Shown here piece by piece: positions 9,157 through 17,547 of a DNA stretch of 64,000 bases. Each line of letters opens with the position of its first letter. Position 1 is the first letter of the stretch. Made by a program: the position numbers and the translations under genes. The notes beneath the pieces are model-generated. The model made no database searches. It was given only the letters and a program-made list of their open reading frames with translations, and was not told the DNA's origin. The stretch comes from Alphaproteobacteria bacterium (GTDB lineage Bacteria > Pseudomonadota > Alphaproteobacteria > Rhodospirillales > Magnetospirillaceae), in assembly GCA_021325215.1 (NCBI GenBank), contig JAJPHO010000111.1, positions 1 to 64,000 on the forward strand, given 5' to 3'.

Positions 9157-9514
9157 TCCCGAACGACCAATTTTCCTTCCCGACTTCGACGAGGTTGATG
9201 AAGACGTCCTCGCGCCGCAATGACAATCTTTCATGCAGCCCGTCGGCTATGGCCTTGTAGAAGGCTCGTTTCTTCTCGACTGTCCGCCCCGAATTCAAGG
9301 TGATCTGGATGAAGACGCAGTCATCGGTGCGGCTGACGCCGAGATAAGTCGGGTCGAAGATGAAATTCTCCGCCTTATGCTCGGTGATGACCTGGAAGCG
9401 GTCATTCTCCGGCACGTCGATGGTGCTGCGCATGGCGTCATAGATCACGTCGCCGATGCTCTTGCGATAGTCGGCGGACTTTCCTTCGATCAGGTCGATG
9501 CGGACGAACGGCAT
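9128..9514 (-). CDS. Tautomerase family protein
   Basis: A 128-residue tautomerase-superfamily protein, twice the length of 4-oxalocrotonate tautomerase and resembling Pfam Tautomerase_2. Residue 2 is Pro, the catalytic base exposed after Met removal. Family landmarks are PFVRIDLIEG at the start, DRFQVITEH in the middle, ITLNSGRTVEKKRAFY and the terminal [20 protein letters not shown] gives a clear ribosome site. The natural substrate of such proteins is seldom known. It reads in the same direction as the protease, which starts within its 3' end. Confidence 0.85.
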   Translation of the reverse strand: MPFVRIDLIEGKSADYRKSIGDVIYDAMRSTIDVPENDRFQVITEHKAENFIFDPTYLGVSRTDDCVFIQITLNSGRTVEKKRAFYKAIADGLHERLSLRREDVFINLVEVGKENWSFGNGLAQYSPE

Positions 9515-9597
9515 GGGATCTCCTATCTTTCGATGCGGTTGATGTGGGGATCGCGATGGCTCTTGTCATCGGCTATCGTGATGGCGAGGATAGTGCC

Positions 9598-9906
9598 ATG
9601 ACCGATGTTCGCTATCGCCGCTTCGGCGATTTCTATCCCTTCTATCTGACCGAACACGCCAACCGGCTGTGCCGGCGCATGCATTTCATCGGTTCGACGC
9701 TGGTATTGTGCGCACTGGCCGCCGCTCTCGTCACCGGCAATGGCTGGTGGCTGCTGGCCATGCCGGTCGCGGGCTACGGTTTCGCCTGGATCGGCCATTT
9801 CGCTTTCGAGCATAACCGGCCAGCCACCTTCACCTATCCGCTGTTCAGCCTGATCGGCGACTGGGTGATGTACAAGGACATGCTGACCGGACGAATCAGC
9901 TTCTAG
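9598..9906 (+). CDS. Mpo1-like (DUF962) membrane protein
   Basis: A 102-residue protein of the DUF962/Mpo1-like family; the yeast member is an Fe(II) dioxygenase that shortens 2-hydroxy fatty acids. The start at 9598 follows GAGGATAG and gives the family N-terminus RFGDFYPFYLTEHANRLCRRMHF. Conserved His residues appear in LTEHANR, RMHFIG and GHFAFEHNRP, with two hydrophobic segments between (LVLCALAAALVT, WWLLAMPVAGYG). Oxygenase activity is inferred from the family only. Confidence 0.8.
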   Translation: MTDVRYRRFGDFYPFYLTEHANRLCRRMHFIGSTLVLCALAAALVTGNGWWLLAMPVAGYGFAWIGHFAFEHNRPATFTYPLFSLIGDWVMYKDMLTGRISF

Positions 9907-9918
9907 GATATTGGATCT

Positions 9919-10380
9919 ATGAGAGTTTTCCTGACCGCCCTGCTGCTTCTGGCCGGAGTCTCGGCCCAGGCGGAAAGCGGCCCGCGCTGCTTCGGCACCG
10001 GCGATGTGGTGTCCGCCGACGGCGCCTATACGGCGCGCATCACCCGCACGGGGCGCTCCACCTGCGGCGAGAGCAAGATCGAGATTTTCCTGGCCGACGG
10101 CCATCTGCTGACCGTCGCCGACTACACCTCGAATGACGGGGCGAGCGGGCAGGGCGTGATCCAGGCGCAATGGTCGCCGGATTCCCAATATCTGGTGTTC
10201 AGCCTGACCCAGCCGCCGGGGCGCGCCGACCGGCCTTATACGGTCGGGATCTATTCGAGCAAGAAGAACAAGGTGAAGGCGCTGCCGGTCTCGAAGCCGG
10301 AATTCACCTTTTCCGCCGACGCGCTGGAGATCGCCGGGGTGTCGGGGCAGGTCGAGCACCTGCCGTTGGCTGCCCCGTGA
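9919..10380 (+). CDS. Exported protein with a TolB-like beta motif
   Basis: A 153-residue exported protein with signal MRVFLTALLLLAGVSAQA. One stretch, WSPDSQYLVFS, matches the blade motif of TolB/PD40 propeller repeats, but the protein is too short for a full propeller. Two Cys residues in the mature part (PRCFG and STCGE) could form a disulfide. It sits 12 bp after the Mpo1-like gene and overlaps the next gene (GTGA), so the three are probably one transcript. Function unknown. Confidence 0.65.
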   Translation: MRVFLTALLLLAGVSAQAESGPRCFGTGDVVSADGAYTARITRTGRSTCGESKIEIFLADGHLLTVADYTSNDGASGQGVIQAQWSPDSQYLVFSLTQPPGRADRPYTVGIYSSKKNKVKALPVSKPEFTFSADALEIAGVSGQVEHLPLAAP

Positions 10381-10868
10381 TTCGCGCCGCGGCTCTGTCT
10401 GTCCTGCTCTTGCTGGGCACGGGGGCCGCGGCAAAGGATTGCTTCGCCCCATTCGCAGGGGCCTGGCAGTCCGAGGATGGGAACATAGAGGTTTTTGGTC
10501 ACGGAACTCTGGCTTACCAAAAGCCTGACATGGCAAAGCCGGCCCCGTTGCATGTGGTCGCGGACGGCAGCGATAAGGAAGCCGATGACGTCTCTCTGAA
10601 GTGCGGAATCCTGGATAGGACGGGCGTTGCGCAGCTTTTGGCCAAGTTGAGAGGCGATGCTGCGGCGACGACCGGGCCAGCTTATGTGGGGCAGGTAACT
10701 GGTGCCGCTTCGGTCGAGATGCTTCTGCAGCATCCGCCTTACCCTATGATCACGGCGCGCTACTATGAAGGCGTCAGCTATTACATTCGCGTCGGCGATG
10801 GCGATCTGATCGCTGTCGAATATGAAGGGCCGGGAATGGACGTCGTGAGCCTCAAAAAGAAGGATTAA
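10377..10868 (+). CDS. Small exported protein, unknown function
   Basis: A 163-residue exported protein whose start is read as the GTG at 10377, overlapping the stop of the previous gene (GTGA). This puts a Sec signal (IRAAALSVLLLLGTGAAA) at the N-terminus. The mature part has Cys residues in KDCFAPF and LKCGI and no family I know. It is probably translationally coupled to its neighbour and ends the operon: its TAA lies inside a long terminator-like hairpin. Confidence 0.6.
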   Translation: MIRAAALSVLLLLGTGAAAKDCFAPFAGAWQSEDGNIEVFGHGTLAYQKPDMAKPAPLHVVADGSDKEADDVSLKCGILDRTGVAQLLAKLRGDAAATTGPAYVGQVTGAASVEMLLQHPPYPMITARYYEGVSYYIRVGDGDLIAVEYEGPGMDVVSLKKKD

Positions 10869-10944
10869 CCACAGAGGTCACCGAGTACACAGAGAAGGAA
10901 AGGGGGAACCTTTCTCCCTCTGTGCTCTCTGTGGCCTCTGTGGT
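10868..10944. terminator. Long imperfect hairpin between convergent genes
   Basis: ACCACAGAGG (10868-10877) pairs with CCTCTGTGGT (10935-10944), and much of the inner sequence (ACAGAG/CTCTGT, GAAAGG/CCTTTC) also pairs around a GGGAA loop. It fills the gap between the plus-strand operon and the minus-strand cytochrome gene, so it probably stops transcription both ways. The CACAGAGG wording resembles interspersed intergenic repeats seen in many bacterial genomes. Confidence 0.6.
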
Positions 10945-10950
10945 GAATTT

Positions 10951-11376
10951 CTACTTTGCCTCGCGAACCTGCTTCACCTCATCGAGCGACACCGGATCGG
11001 TATAGCTGTTGCCAAAATGCGTCCGCACATAGCCGACCACCGCGGCGATCTGGGCGTCGCTCATGGCTTCGCGGAAGGATGGCATGGGGCCGCGGCCGTT
11101 CATCACCATCATCACGGGATAGGACGACACGGCCAGTTTGTCGTTCTTGGCCAGCGCCGGATAGAAGCCGGCGCCGGTGCCGCCCATGGCGTTGGGCATG
11201 TGGCAGGAAGCACAGACGGTGGCGTAGAGCTTCTCCCCATCGGTTTCGGTGAAGTGGGTCGGGCCCATCAGATTGGCATGTTTGCTGGGTATGCCGCCGG
11301 ACGACACGCTGTCGCCGGCTCGGGTGGAAACGGCGGCCAGCACGATCAGGCCGGCCAGGATGATCTTGGTCTTCAT
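10951..11376 (-). CDS. Periplasmic cytochrome c, partner of the amine oxidase
   Basis: A 141-residue class I cytochrome c with signal peptide MKTKIILAGLIVLAAVSTRA. The haem site CASCH is at residues 55-59 and a likely axial Met at 98 (GRGPMPSF). The start at 11376 follows GAGG; the longer reading runs into the upstream gene. It lies 11 bp after the flavin amine oxidase on the same strand, so it is the probable electron acceptor, passing electrons from the flavin to the respiratory chain in the periplasm. Confidence 0.85.
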   Translation of the reverse strand: MKTKIILAGLIVLAAVSTRAGDSVSSGGIPSKHANLMGPTHFTETDGEKLYATVCASCHMPNAMGGTGAGFYPALAKNDKLAVSSYPVMMVMNGRGPMPSFREAMSDAQIAAVVGYVRTHFGNSYTDPVSLDEVKQVREAK

Positions 11377-11387
11377 GGACGGCCTCC

Positions 11388-12989
11388 TCAAGCGGTGACG
11401 ACGCGGCGGTGCAGGCGGGAAATGGCGTCGAGCGCCGACAGGATGGCGCCCTCCTGCCAGCCCGACAGATGCGACAGATGGTCGCCCGCCAGCACGATGC
11501 GGCCATTGATCTCGGCCAGATTGCGGTAATGCTTGGTCCGCTGCTCGTCGGTCCATTCGGCGGCGCAGCCCATGGTGAAGGGCGAGCGGTGCCAACTCCA
11601 TGAGACGCCGTTCTCGTACTCGGCCTTGTATTGCGGATGGATCTTGGCGCCTTGCTCGACCGCCGCCTTCACCCGGTCCGCCGCCGACATCGAGGCCAGC
11701 CCGAAAGCGGCTTCGCCCCACGCGAAGGTGCCCAGCAGCACACCCTTGCCCGGGCGGTTATAGCCGAAATTGGGGTAGGCGATCTGGCTGATCGGCTGGT
11801 CGGTGAAGCTGATGCCGCCATAGATATGGTCGTCATCCTCCCAGAAGCGCCGCTTGAACTGCAGGCCGGTCTTGACCGCGGCGGCGTAGGAGATGGCGCT
11901 CATGCCTTCCTTCATGGCGGGGCTGACCTGCACGTCGATCTGGCTCAGCACCGTCAGCGGCAGCGTACAGACGCACCAGTCGCCCTTGACCTGGCGCTGT
12001 TCCTTGCCGGTGCGGGAATCGACGAAAGTGACGGTGACACCGTGCTCGTCCTGCTGGATCGCGGTGACCTTGGCGTTGAAGGTGGTGATGTCCTCAAGCA
12101 CCTTGCCGACCGCCTTGGGCGTCGCATCCATGCCGCCGACCGGCTGGAAGATGCTGGCCTGCCATTGATGGGTCTGGCCGAAGATCATCGCCCGCCAGAC
12201 GTCGGATTTCAGCAGGTCGCTCAGCGCGATCGGCTGGCCGCCGACCGGATCGGGCATCAACCCGCCGCCCTTGTTGACCTCGTAGCCGCGCCGTTCGGCG
12301 CTGGTCGGCCCGGCGACATAGGCATAATTCTTGTCGAGCGCGCCCCAGCCCTTCAGGGCTTCGAGCAGCATCTCCTGGTCTTCCTTGCCGACGCTCTGAT
12401 CCAGCTTGTCCTGGCGGATGGTCTTGGCCAGCAATTCCGAGACATGGCCCTGGAAATCGGCCTGGACCTCGCGGAAGCGCTGCGGCTTGCCGCCGAAATA
12501 GTCCTTGGAATGGACGTAGGAATTGAAATTGATCATCTGGAACGGTTCGAGCTGCACGCCGAACCTTTTCGCGTAATCGAGATAGCCGCGGTGATGATAG
12601 GGAATGCGCCAGGGCCCGGGATTGAGATAGAGCCCGGAATCGAAGCCGCATTTCTGCGTCTCGCCGCTCATGTCGGTGATGGTATCGCCGCCGCGGATGG
12701 TCCAGGCGCGGCCGCCGACGCGGTTGTTGTACTCGATCAGCTCAACTTTATAGCCGGCATTGCGCAATTCTAAGGCAGAAACCAGTCCGGCCCAGCCGGC
12801 GCCGAGCACCACGACCTTGGCGCCTTTCGGGTTTCCCTCCAGCTTGATCGGGCCGGCATATTGCGAATCGGCGGCGAAGCCGAGGCTGGTCATGGCCTGG
12901 TACATGGCCGCTCCGCCGGCGACCGAGCCGATCATGCGGAACAGGTCGCGTCTTTTCAGGGTGACTGAAGACTCTTCCGAACTGGTCAT
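11388..12989 (-). CDS. Tat-exported flavin amine oxidase/dehydrogenase
   Basis: A 533-residue FAD enzyme of the monoamine-oxidase fold. The N-terminus TLKRRDLFRMIGSVAGGAAMY is a twin-arginine-type signal, implying export of the folded flavoprotein. The dinucleotide-binding motif is VVVLGAGWAGL followed by the acidic strand end (VELIE) and RVGGRAWT. The FAD-closing motif near the C-terminus is LAGDHLSHLSGWQEGA. AAGGAG precedes the ATG. It should oxidise an amine in the periplasm; the cytochrome c gene just downstream suggests it works as a dehydrogenase rather than an H2O2-producing oxidase. Substrate unknown. Confidence 0.85.
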   Translation of the reverse strand: MTSSEESSVTLKRRDLFRMIGSVAGGAAMYQAMTSLGFAADSQYAGPIKLEGNPKGAKVVVLGAGWAGLVSALELRNAGYKVELIEYNNRVGGRAWTIRGGDTITDMSGETQKCGFDSGLYLNPGPWRIPYHHRGYLDYAKRFGVQLEPFQMINFNSYVHSKDYFGGKPQRFREVQADFQGHVSELLAKTIRQDKLDQSVGKEDQEMLLEALKGWGALDKNYAYVAGPTSAERRGYEVNKGGGLMPDPVGGQPIALSDLLKSDVWRAMIFGQTHQWQASIFQPVGGMDATPKAVGKVLEDITTFNAKVTAIQQDEHGVTVTFVDSRTGKEQRQVKGDWCVCTLPLTVLSQIDVQVSPAMKEGMSAISYAAAVKTGLQFKRRFWEDDDHIYGGISFTDQPISQIAYPNFGYNRPGKGVLLGTFAWGEAAFGLASMSAADRVKAAVEQGAKIHPQYKAEYENGVSWSWHRSPFTMGCAAEWTDEQRTKHYRNLAEINGRIVLAGDHLSHLSGWQEGAILSALDAISRLHRRVVTA

Positions 12990-13102
12990 TCCAACTCCTT
13001 CCCCAAGGCTGTCCGACCGGAATGTTAAGCAAGACTTGTGCCGCTAACGTTCCCCCGGGCGGGATGTCCTTGATCCGCTGAGTGAGCGCGGCGATCTCGT
13101 CG

Positions 13103-14011
13103 TCAACTTTCGGACGAGCAGGCGGGTTCGTCAATCTTGCGCATCGGCGGACGGGAAAAGTGCCGGGCGCCGGCGACGCACAGCACCACGCCGGCGGTCG
13201 CCCACAGCATGGTCCAGCTGATCGATTCGTGCAGCAGGGTGGCGGACCAGGCCAGGCCGAACAGCGGCATCAGCAATTGCAGCTGGCTGATCGCCGCGAT
13301 GCCGCCCAGGGCCAGGCCGCGATACCAGAAGACGAAGCCGATGAACATGCTGAACAGGGTGACATAGAAGAAGCCGAACCAGGAAACCGTGGTCACCGGC
13401 GCCAGATCCCCGGGCAAGGTCCACAGCATCGCCGGCAGCATCACCGGCAGGGACAGGACCAGGGCCCAGCAGATCACCTGCACCCCGCCGAGATGGCGCG
13501 CCAGCACGCCGCCTTCGGCATAGCCCAGCCCGCACACGACGATGGCGATCAGCATCAGCAGGTCGCCCTGCGGCGAGGAATCTCCACCGCGCGCCAAGGC
13601 AAACGCGCCGATCACGCCGGCGCCCAGCAGCGCGAACAGCCAGAACGGCGCTGGCGGCCGTTCCCCGCCGCGCAGCACGCCGAACAAAGCGGTGGCCATC
13701 GGCAGCAGGCCGAGAAACACCACCGAGCGGCCGGACGAGATGTGCTGCAGCGCCAGGCCCGACAGCAGCGGGAAACCGGCCACGATCCCGGCGGCGGTGA
13801 CCAGCAGGCGCCCTATGTCGCCGCGGCTGGGCAGCGGGGCGCGCAGCACCAGCAGCATCGCGGCGCCCAGGCAGGCGGCCAGGGTGGCGCGGGCCGAGGT
13901 GACGAAGAACGGATCGAGCGACAATACCGCTGCGCGGGTAGCCGGCGTCGAGCCGCTGAAGATCAGCATGCCCGCGATACCGTTGAGCCAGCCTTTGGTC
14001 TTGTCGTTCAT
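13103..14011 (-). CDS. EamA/DMT-family transporter
   Basis: A 302-residue drug/metabolite transporter with about ten membrane spans in two repeated EamA halves. The N-terminus, WLNGIAGMLIFSGSTPATRAAVL, and the Gly-rich hydrophobic stretches are typical. The ATG has a good GGAGGT. It is divergent from a MocR-type regulator across 104 bp, an arrangement in which the regulator commonly controls the exporter. An amino acid or related metabolite is a likely substrate, but this comes from the family and neighbourhood only. Confidence 0.85.
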   Translation of the reverse strand: MNDKTKGWLNGIAGMLIFSGSTPATRAAVLSLDPFFVTSARATLAACLGAAMLLVLRAPLPSRGDIGRLLVTAAGIVAGFPLLSGLALQHISSGRSVVFLGLLPMATALFGVLRGGERPPAPFWLFALLGAGVIGAFALARGGDSSPQGDLLMLIAIVVCGLGYAEGGVLARHLGGVQVICWALVLSLPVMLPAMLWTLPGDLAPVTTVSWFGFFYVTLFSMFIGFVFWYRGLALGGIAAISQLQLLMPLFGLAWSATLLHESISWTMLWATAGVVLCVAGARHFSRPPMRKIDEPACSSES

Positions 14012-14065
14012 GATCGGTTACCTCCGACTCTCTTTATCGGTTGCAAAGGCGGTGCGATTCCAGAG

Positions 14066-14093
14066 ACAGTTGAGGACAGTTCGATGAAACTGT
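14066..14093. promoter_or_regulatory. Candidate MocR operator: two direct and one inverted ACAGTT box
   Basis: ACAGTT occurs at 14066-14071 and 14076-14081, exactly 10 bp apart, and its complement AACTGT at 14088-14093, all between the divergent EamA and MocR genes. MocR proteins are known to bind direct repeats in such gaps, so this is a plausible site for autoregulation and exporter control. Confidence 0.4.
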
Positions 14094-14115
14094 ACTGGTG
14101 CAAAGAGGTGTACGG

Positions 14116-15519
14116 ATGGATGGCGGCGGCGAGGAGCCGGCCAGTCTGGTCGAGGGCGTGATGCGCGCGGTGCGTAGGCGCATCGCGGCGCGGACGCTGC
14201 TGCCCGGCGCCAAACTGCCGTCGATCCGCGCCATGGCGGCCGAGATGGGCGTCTCCAAATCGACGGTGGTCGAGGCCTATGACCGCCTGGCCGCCGAATC
14301 CGTCATTCGCTCGCGCCGGGGCTCCGGCTTTTTCGTCGCCGGCCATCTGCCGCCCCTGGCCCTCGCCGAGATCGGTCCTCGGCTCGACCGGGTGGTCGAT
14401 CCGCTGTGGGTGTCGCGCCAGGTGCTGGAAGCGGCCGAGGGAACCATGATGCCGGGCTGCGGCTTCCTGCCCGACGCCTGGCTGGCCGGCGAGGAATTGC
14501 GCCGCGCCCTGCGCAGCGTCGCCCGCACCGCGACCGAAGCGCGCCTGACCCGCTACGAGACTCCGCACGGCTTCGCGCCCTTGCGCCGGTTGCTGTCGCT
14601 GCGCCTGGCCGAGCGCGGCGTCGAGGCGGCGCCCGAGCAGATCATCCTGACCGACAGCGCCACCCAGGCCATCGACCTTTTGTGCCGCTTTCTGCTCGAT
14701 CCCGGCGATGTGGTGCTGGTCGACGATCCCTGCTACTTCAATTTCCATGCGCTGCTGCGGGCGCACCGCGTCAAGGTGGTGTCGGTGCCCTATACGCCCG
14801 CCGGTCCCAATATGGAGCAGTTCGCCGCGGCTTTGGCCGAGCATCGGCCGCGCCTCTATCTGACCAATGTCGGGCTGCATAATCCGACCGGCGCGACGAT
14901 TTCTCCGGTGACCGCGCACCGCCTGTTGCGCCTGGCCGAGCAGCACGGCCTGACCATCATCGAGGACGACGTGTTCGCCGATCTGGAACCCGAACCGTCG
15001 CCGCGCCTGGCCGCCTTCGACGGGTTGGAACGGGTGGTGCAGGTCGGCAGCTTTTCCAAGGCGCTGACGGCGGCGGCGCGCTGCGGCTTCATCGTGGCGC
15101 GGCGGGACTGGATCGAGCCGCTGCTCGATTTGAAGGTGGCGACGCTCTATGGCGTGTCGCGCCTGTCCGCCGAGCTGACCCATGCGGTGATGACCAATGG
15201 CAGCTATCGCCACCATCTGGAAAATCTGCGGGAACGCCTGTCAAAGGCGGCCGGCGAGACCATGGGACGGCTGAAATCGATCGGCATCACGCCCTGGATG
15301 GTGCCGCGCGGCGGGCTGTTCCTGTGGTGCAAACTGCCCGACGGCGCCGATGCGGTGGATCTGGCCCGGCGCGCCTTGGCCAAGGACATCGTGCTGGCGC
15401 CGGGCAATGTGTTCAGTCTGTCGCAATCGGCGGGTCAGTATATGCGCTTCAATGTCGCGCAATGTGACGATCCCAGGCTGTTCGAGATTTTGCGTAATTT
15501 GATGTCGACAAAGGTCTAA
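14116..15519 (+). CDS. MocR/PdxR-type regulator (GntR helix-turn-helix plus aminotransferase domain)
   Basis: A 467-residue fusion. Residues 1 to about 80 form a GntR winged helix (LPSIRAMAAEMGVSKSTVVEAYDRL). The rest is a class I PLP aminotransferase domain, including LHNPTGATIS, an acidic PLP-ring motif (IIEDDVFADLE) and the PLP Lys in VGSFSKALTAA. The PLP domain is used as a sensor in this family. The start is set at the ATG 14116 behind AGAGGTG rather than the GTG at 14098. It probably regulates itself and the divergent EamA exporter. Confidence 0.9.
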   Translation: MDGGGEEPASLVEGVMRAVRRRIAARTLLPGAKLPSIRAMAAEMGVSKSTVVEAYDRLAAESVIRSRRGSGFFVAGHLPPLALAEIGPRLDRVVDPLWVSRQVLEAAEGTMMPGCGFLPDAWLAGEELRRALRSVARTATEARLTRYETPHGFAPLRRLLSLRLAERGVEAAPEQIILTDSATQAIDLLCRFLLDPGDVVLVDDPCYFNFHALLRAHRVKVVSVPYTPAGPNMEQFAAALAEHRPRLYLTNVGLHNPTGATISPVTAHRLLRLAEQHGLTIIEDDVFADLEPEPSPRLAAFDGLERVVQVGSFSKALTAAARCGFIVARRDWIEPLLDLKVATLYGVSRLSAELTHAVMTNGSYRHHLENLRERLSKAAGETMGRLKSIGITPWMVPRGGLFLWCKLPDGADAVDLARRALAKDIVLAPGNVFSLSQSAGQYMRFNVAQCDDPRLFEILRNLMSTKV

Positions 15520-15777
15520 GGGGTGTGCGCCGGGACTCCGTGAAGACACCGCTCACGGCGTTCGGGCTGAAGCCACTCTAGAATCAGCCAAGGTCCGGTA
15601 GTCGGATTATTTTCCGGGGATGTGTCGAAGCGCCCCTTGCAAAGGAGAATGCTTCTGAATAAGCGTCCTGTCGAAACGTCTCTCGTCTCGACCCGGATAA
15701 TACTGCCGGAAACGATAGTCGAGACCCTACCTCGTCGGGAATGATGGACATCGTCTGCGGCAGCGCCGATAGGACAA
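15520..15777. other. Intergenic gap without a supported gene
   Basis: Between the MocR gene and the small membrane protein. An 88-codon minus frame spans 15584-15850 but is arginine/serine-rich, has no ribosome site and overlaps the small membrane gene in another frame. The sequence turns visibly more AT-rich after about 15600. I see no clear dyad with a T-run. Confidence 0.5.
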
Positions 15778-15990
15778 TCATATTTTGTTTTTCATGTGAA
15801 CAATAGTGGCCCACCAAATAAAAATGCCAAATGACATCAAAAATAAACACACAAATATTGCGTAGAATACATTGCCGCCCCTGGATATCTCGCTGATAAT
15901 TATGATCGGGCCGAACAAGGCTATAAGGGTTGCCGTTGCCCGTATGAAGTAAATAACAAGGAGCGTATATAGCCTCATTTTTTCATTCAC
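15778..15990 (-). CDS. Small two-span membrane protein
   Basis: A 70-residue hydrophobic protein with two clear membrane segments (LLVIYFIRATATLIALFGPI and YAIFVCLFLMSFGIFIWWA), joined by a short polar loop and ending in a Lys-rich tail. GAAGGTG precedes the ATG. I do not recognise the family. Its codon use is visibly AT-richer than its neighbours, as is the DNA around it (about 15600-16050), which suggests recent arrival. The gene stands alone, facing the MocR gene. Confidence 0.5.
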   Translation of the reverse strand: MNEKMRLYTLLVIYFIRATATLIALFGPIIIISEISRGGNVFYAIFVCLFLMSFGIFIWWATIVHMKNKI

Positions 15991-16167
15991 CTTCAGTTGT
16001 GAAGCCCTAGAAGATTAGCGAATGAGGGTGTCGTGTAGGATATCCCCTTTGTGAAGCTTCTCATTGATCTCCAAGGTTCGATCTCCCGAAGGGTGTTTTC
16101 TGGGAGTTTTTCCGCAACTATTTGTGGTGTTAAGCGGTGCGCTCTTGGCCGGTGGCCAAAGGGATGG

Positions 16168-17490
16168 CTAGCCGCCGTTTACCACATCCACCAGCAGCAC
16201 CAGATTTGCCGTGGTGATCAGCAGAAACAACCCCCACGCGCCAACGGTGACCAGCGGGCCATTGGCGAATTTGCCCATTAGATTTTTGTCGCCGGTCATG
16301 CGGGTCAGCGGGAACAGCACGAAGGGCAATTGCAGGCTCAGCACCACCTGGCTCAGCACCAGCAGTTTGCCGAGCGCCGGCTCGCCCAGCAGGGCGATGC
16401 CGATGAAGGCGGGGATCAAAGCGAGGCCGCGGGTGATCAGGCGGCGCTGCCAGCAGGGGATGAACAGGTCGAGATAACCCTCCATCACCACTTGGCCGGC
16501 GATGGTGCCGGTCAGAGTCGAATTCTGCCCCGAGGCCAGCAACCCGATGCCGAACAAGATGCCGGCCAGGCTGCCGCCGACGATGGGATCGAGCAGGTGA
16601 TAGGCCTGCCCGATATCGGCGACGTCGTTATAGCCATGGGCATGGAAGACGCCGCCGGCGGCGATCAGGATGGCGGCATTGATCAGCATCGCCGCCAGCA
16701 GCGACACGATCGTGTCGAGGCCCAGGAAACCGATCGCCTCGCGCTTGGCCTCGTCGGTCGGGGCGAGGCGTCGGGTCTGCACGATCGAGGAATGCAGATA
16801 GAGATTATGCGGCATCACCGTGGCGCCGAGGATGCCGATGGCCAGATAGAGCGGCTCGCGCTGCAGGATCGTATGCGGGTCGGGCAGCAATCCCTGCGCC
16901 ACGTCGGGCCAATAGGGTTTGATCAGCCATAGCTGGGCCACATAGGACAGGCCGATGGTCAGCACCAGCCCCAGCACGATGGCTTCGAGCTGGCGGAATT
17001 TCTTACCCTGCAACCCGAGCACGATCAGCGTGTCGAGCGCGGTCAGCGCGACGCCGCCCAGCAGCGGAATGCCCAGCAGCAGATGGAACGCCAGGGCGCC
17101 GCCCAGCACCTCGGCGAGATCGCAGGCGACGATCGAGATCTCGGCCATCGCCCATAGGAACAGATTGACCGGACGGCTGTTCCGGCCGCGCGACAGCTGG
17201 GCCAGATCCTTGCCGGTGACGATGCCCAGCTTCATCGCCAGCCATTGCAGCAGCATGGCCGCCAGGCTGGACAGCAGCACCGCGAACAGCAGCTGATAGC
17301 CGTATTTCGACCCGGCCTCGATGTCGGTCGCCCAATTGCCGGGGTCCATATAGCCGACCGACACCAGCAGGCCGGGCCCGGCGAAGGTCCGAAGGCGTTT
17401 CCACAACGAGGCGCCGCCCAGAACGGGGACTGTGCCCTTTACTTCGGGGGGGCAGAACGGGGCCGTCGCACTTTTTGGCAGAATGTACAT
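16168..17490 (-). CDS. mntH: Nramp-family Mn2+/Fe2+ transporter
   Basis: A 440-residue Nramp transporter with about eleven spans. The metal-site motif DPGN is at 49-52 ([11 protein letters not shown]) and the second signature [10 protein letters not shown] starts at 226. These residues bind Mn2+ or Fe2+ during proton-coupled uptake across the inner membrane. The start at 17490 lacks a good Shine-Dalgarno, so a somewhat shorter protein is possible; the first ~25 residues are not conserved in such proteins. It is divergent from a chemoreceptor gene and a dyad lies just upstream. Confidence 0.88.
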   Translation of the reverse strand: MYILPKSATAPFCPPEVKGTVPVLGGASLWKRLRTFAGPGLLVSVGYMDPGNWATDIEAGSKYGYQLLFAVLLSSLAAMLLQWLAMKLGIVTGKDLAQLSRGRNSRPVNLFLWAMAEISIVACDLAEVLGGALAFHLLLGIPLLGGVALTALDTLIVLGLQGKKFRQLEAIVLGLVLTIGLSYVAQLWLIKPYWPDVAQGLLPDPHTILQREPLYLAIGILGATVMPHNLYLHSSIVQTRRLAPTDEAKREAIGFLGLDTIVSLLAAMLINAAILIAAGGVFHAHGYNDVADIGQAYHLLDPIVGGSLAGILFGIGLLASGQNSTLTGTIAGQVVMEGYLDLFIPCWQRRLITRGLALIPAFIGIALLGEPALGKLLVLSQVVLSLQLPFVLFPLTRMTGDKNLMGKFANGPLVTVGAWGLFLLITTANLVLLVDVVNGG

Positions 17491-17496
17491 GGGTGT

Positions 17497-17511
17497 AAGA
17501 TGTCATATCTT
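17497..17511. promoter_or_regulatory. 15-bp dyad upstream of the metal transporter
   Basis: AAGAT-GTCAT-ATCTT, a perfect 5-5-5 inverted repeat six bases before the mntH start and 37 bp before the likely chemoreceptor start. Mn/Fe transporter genes often have a metalloregulator site at this place, but the sequence is not a textbook Mur, Fur or MntR box. Confidence 0.3.
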
Positions 17512-17547
17512 GGAGAGATTCAAAGCAGCCAGATGCGGGAGCCCCTG

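Noticed and set aside
12748-13134. 128-codon minus frame between EamA and the amine oxidase
   Set aside because: Its second half is the amine oxidase gene in another frame and the first half overlaps EamA; no ribosome site. The first ~45 residues look fairly protein-like, so a remnant cannot be fully excluded.
15584-15850. 88-codon minus frame
   Set aside because: No ribosome site and it overlaps the better supported membrane protein in another frame.
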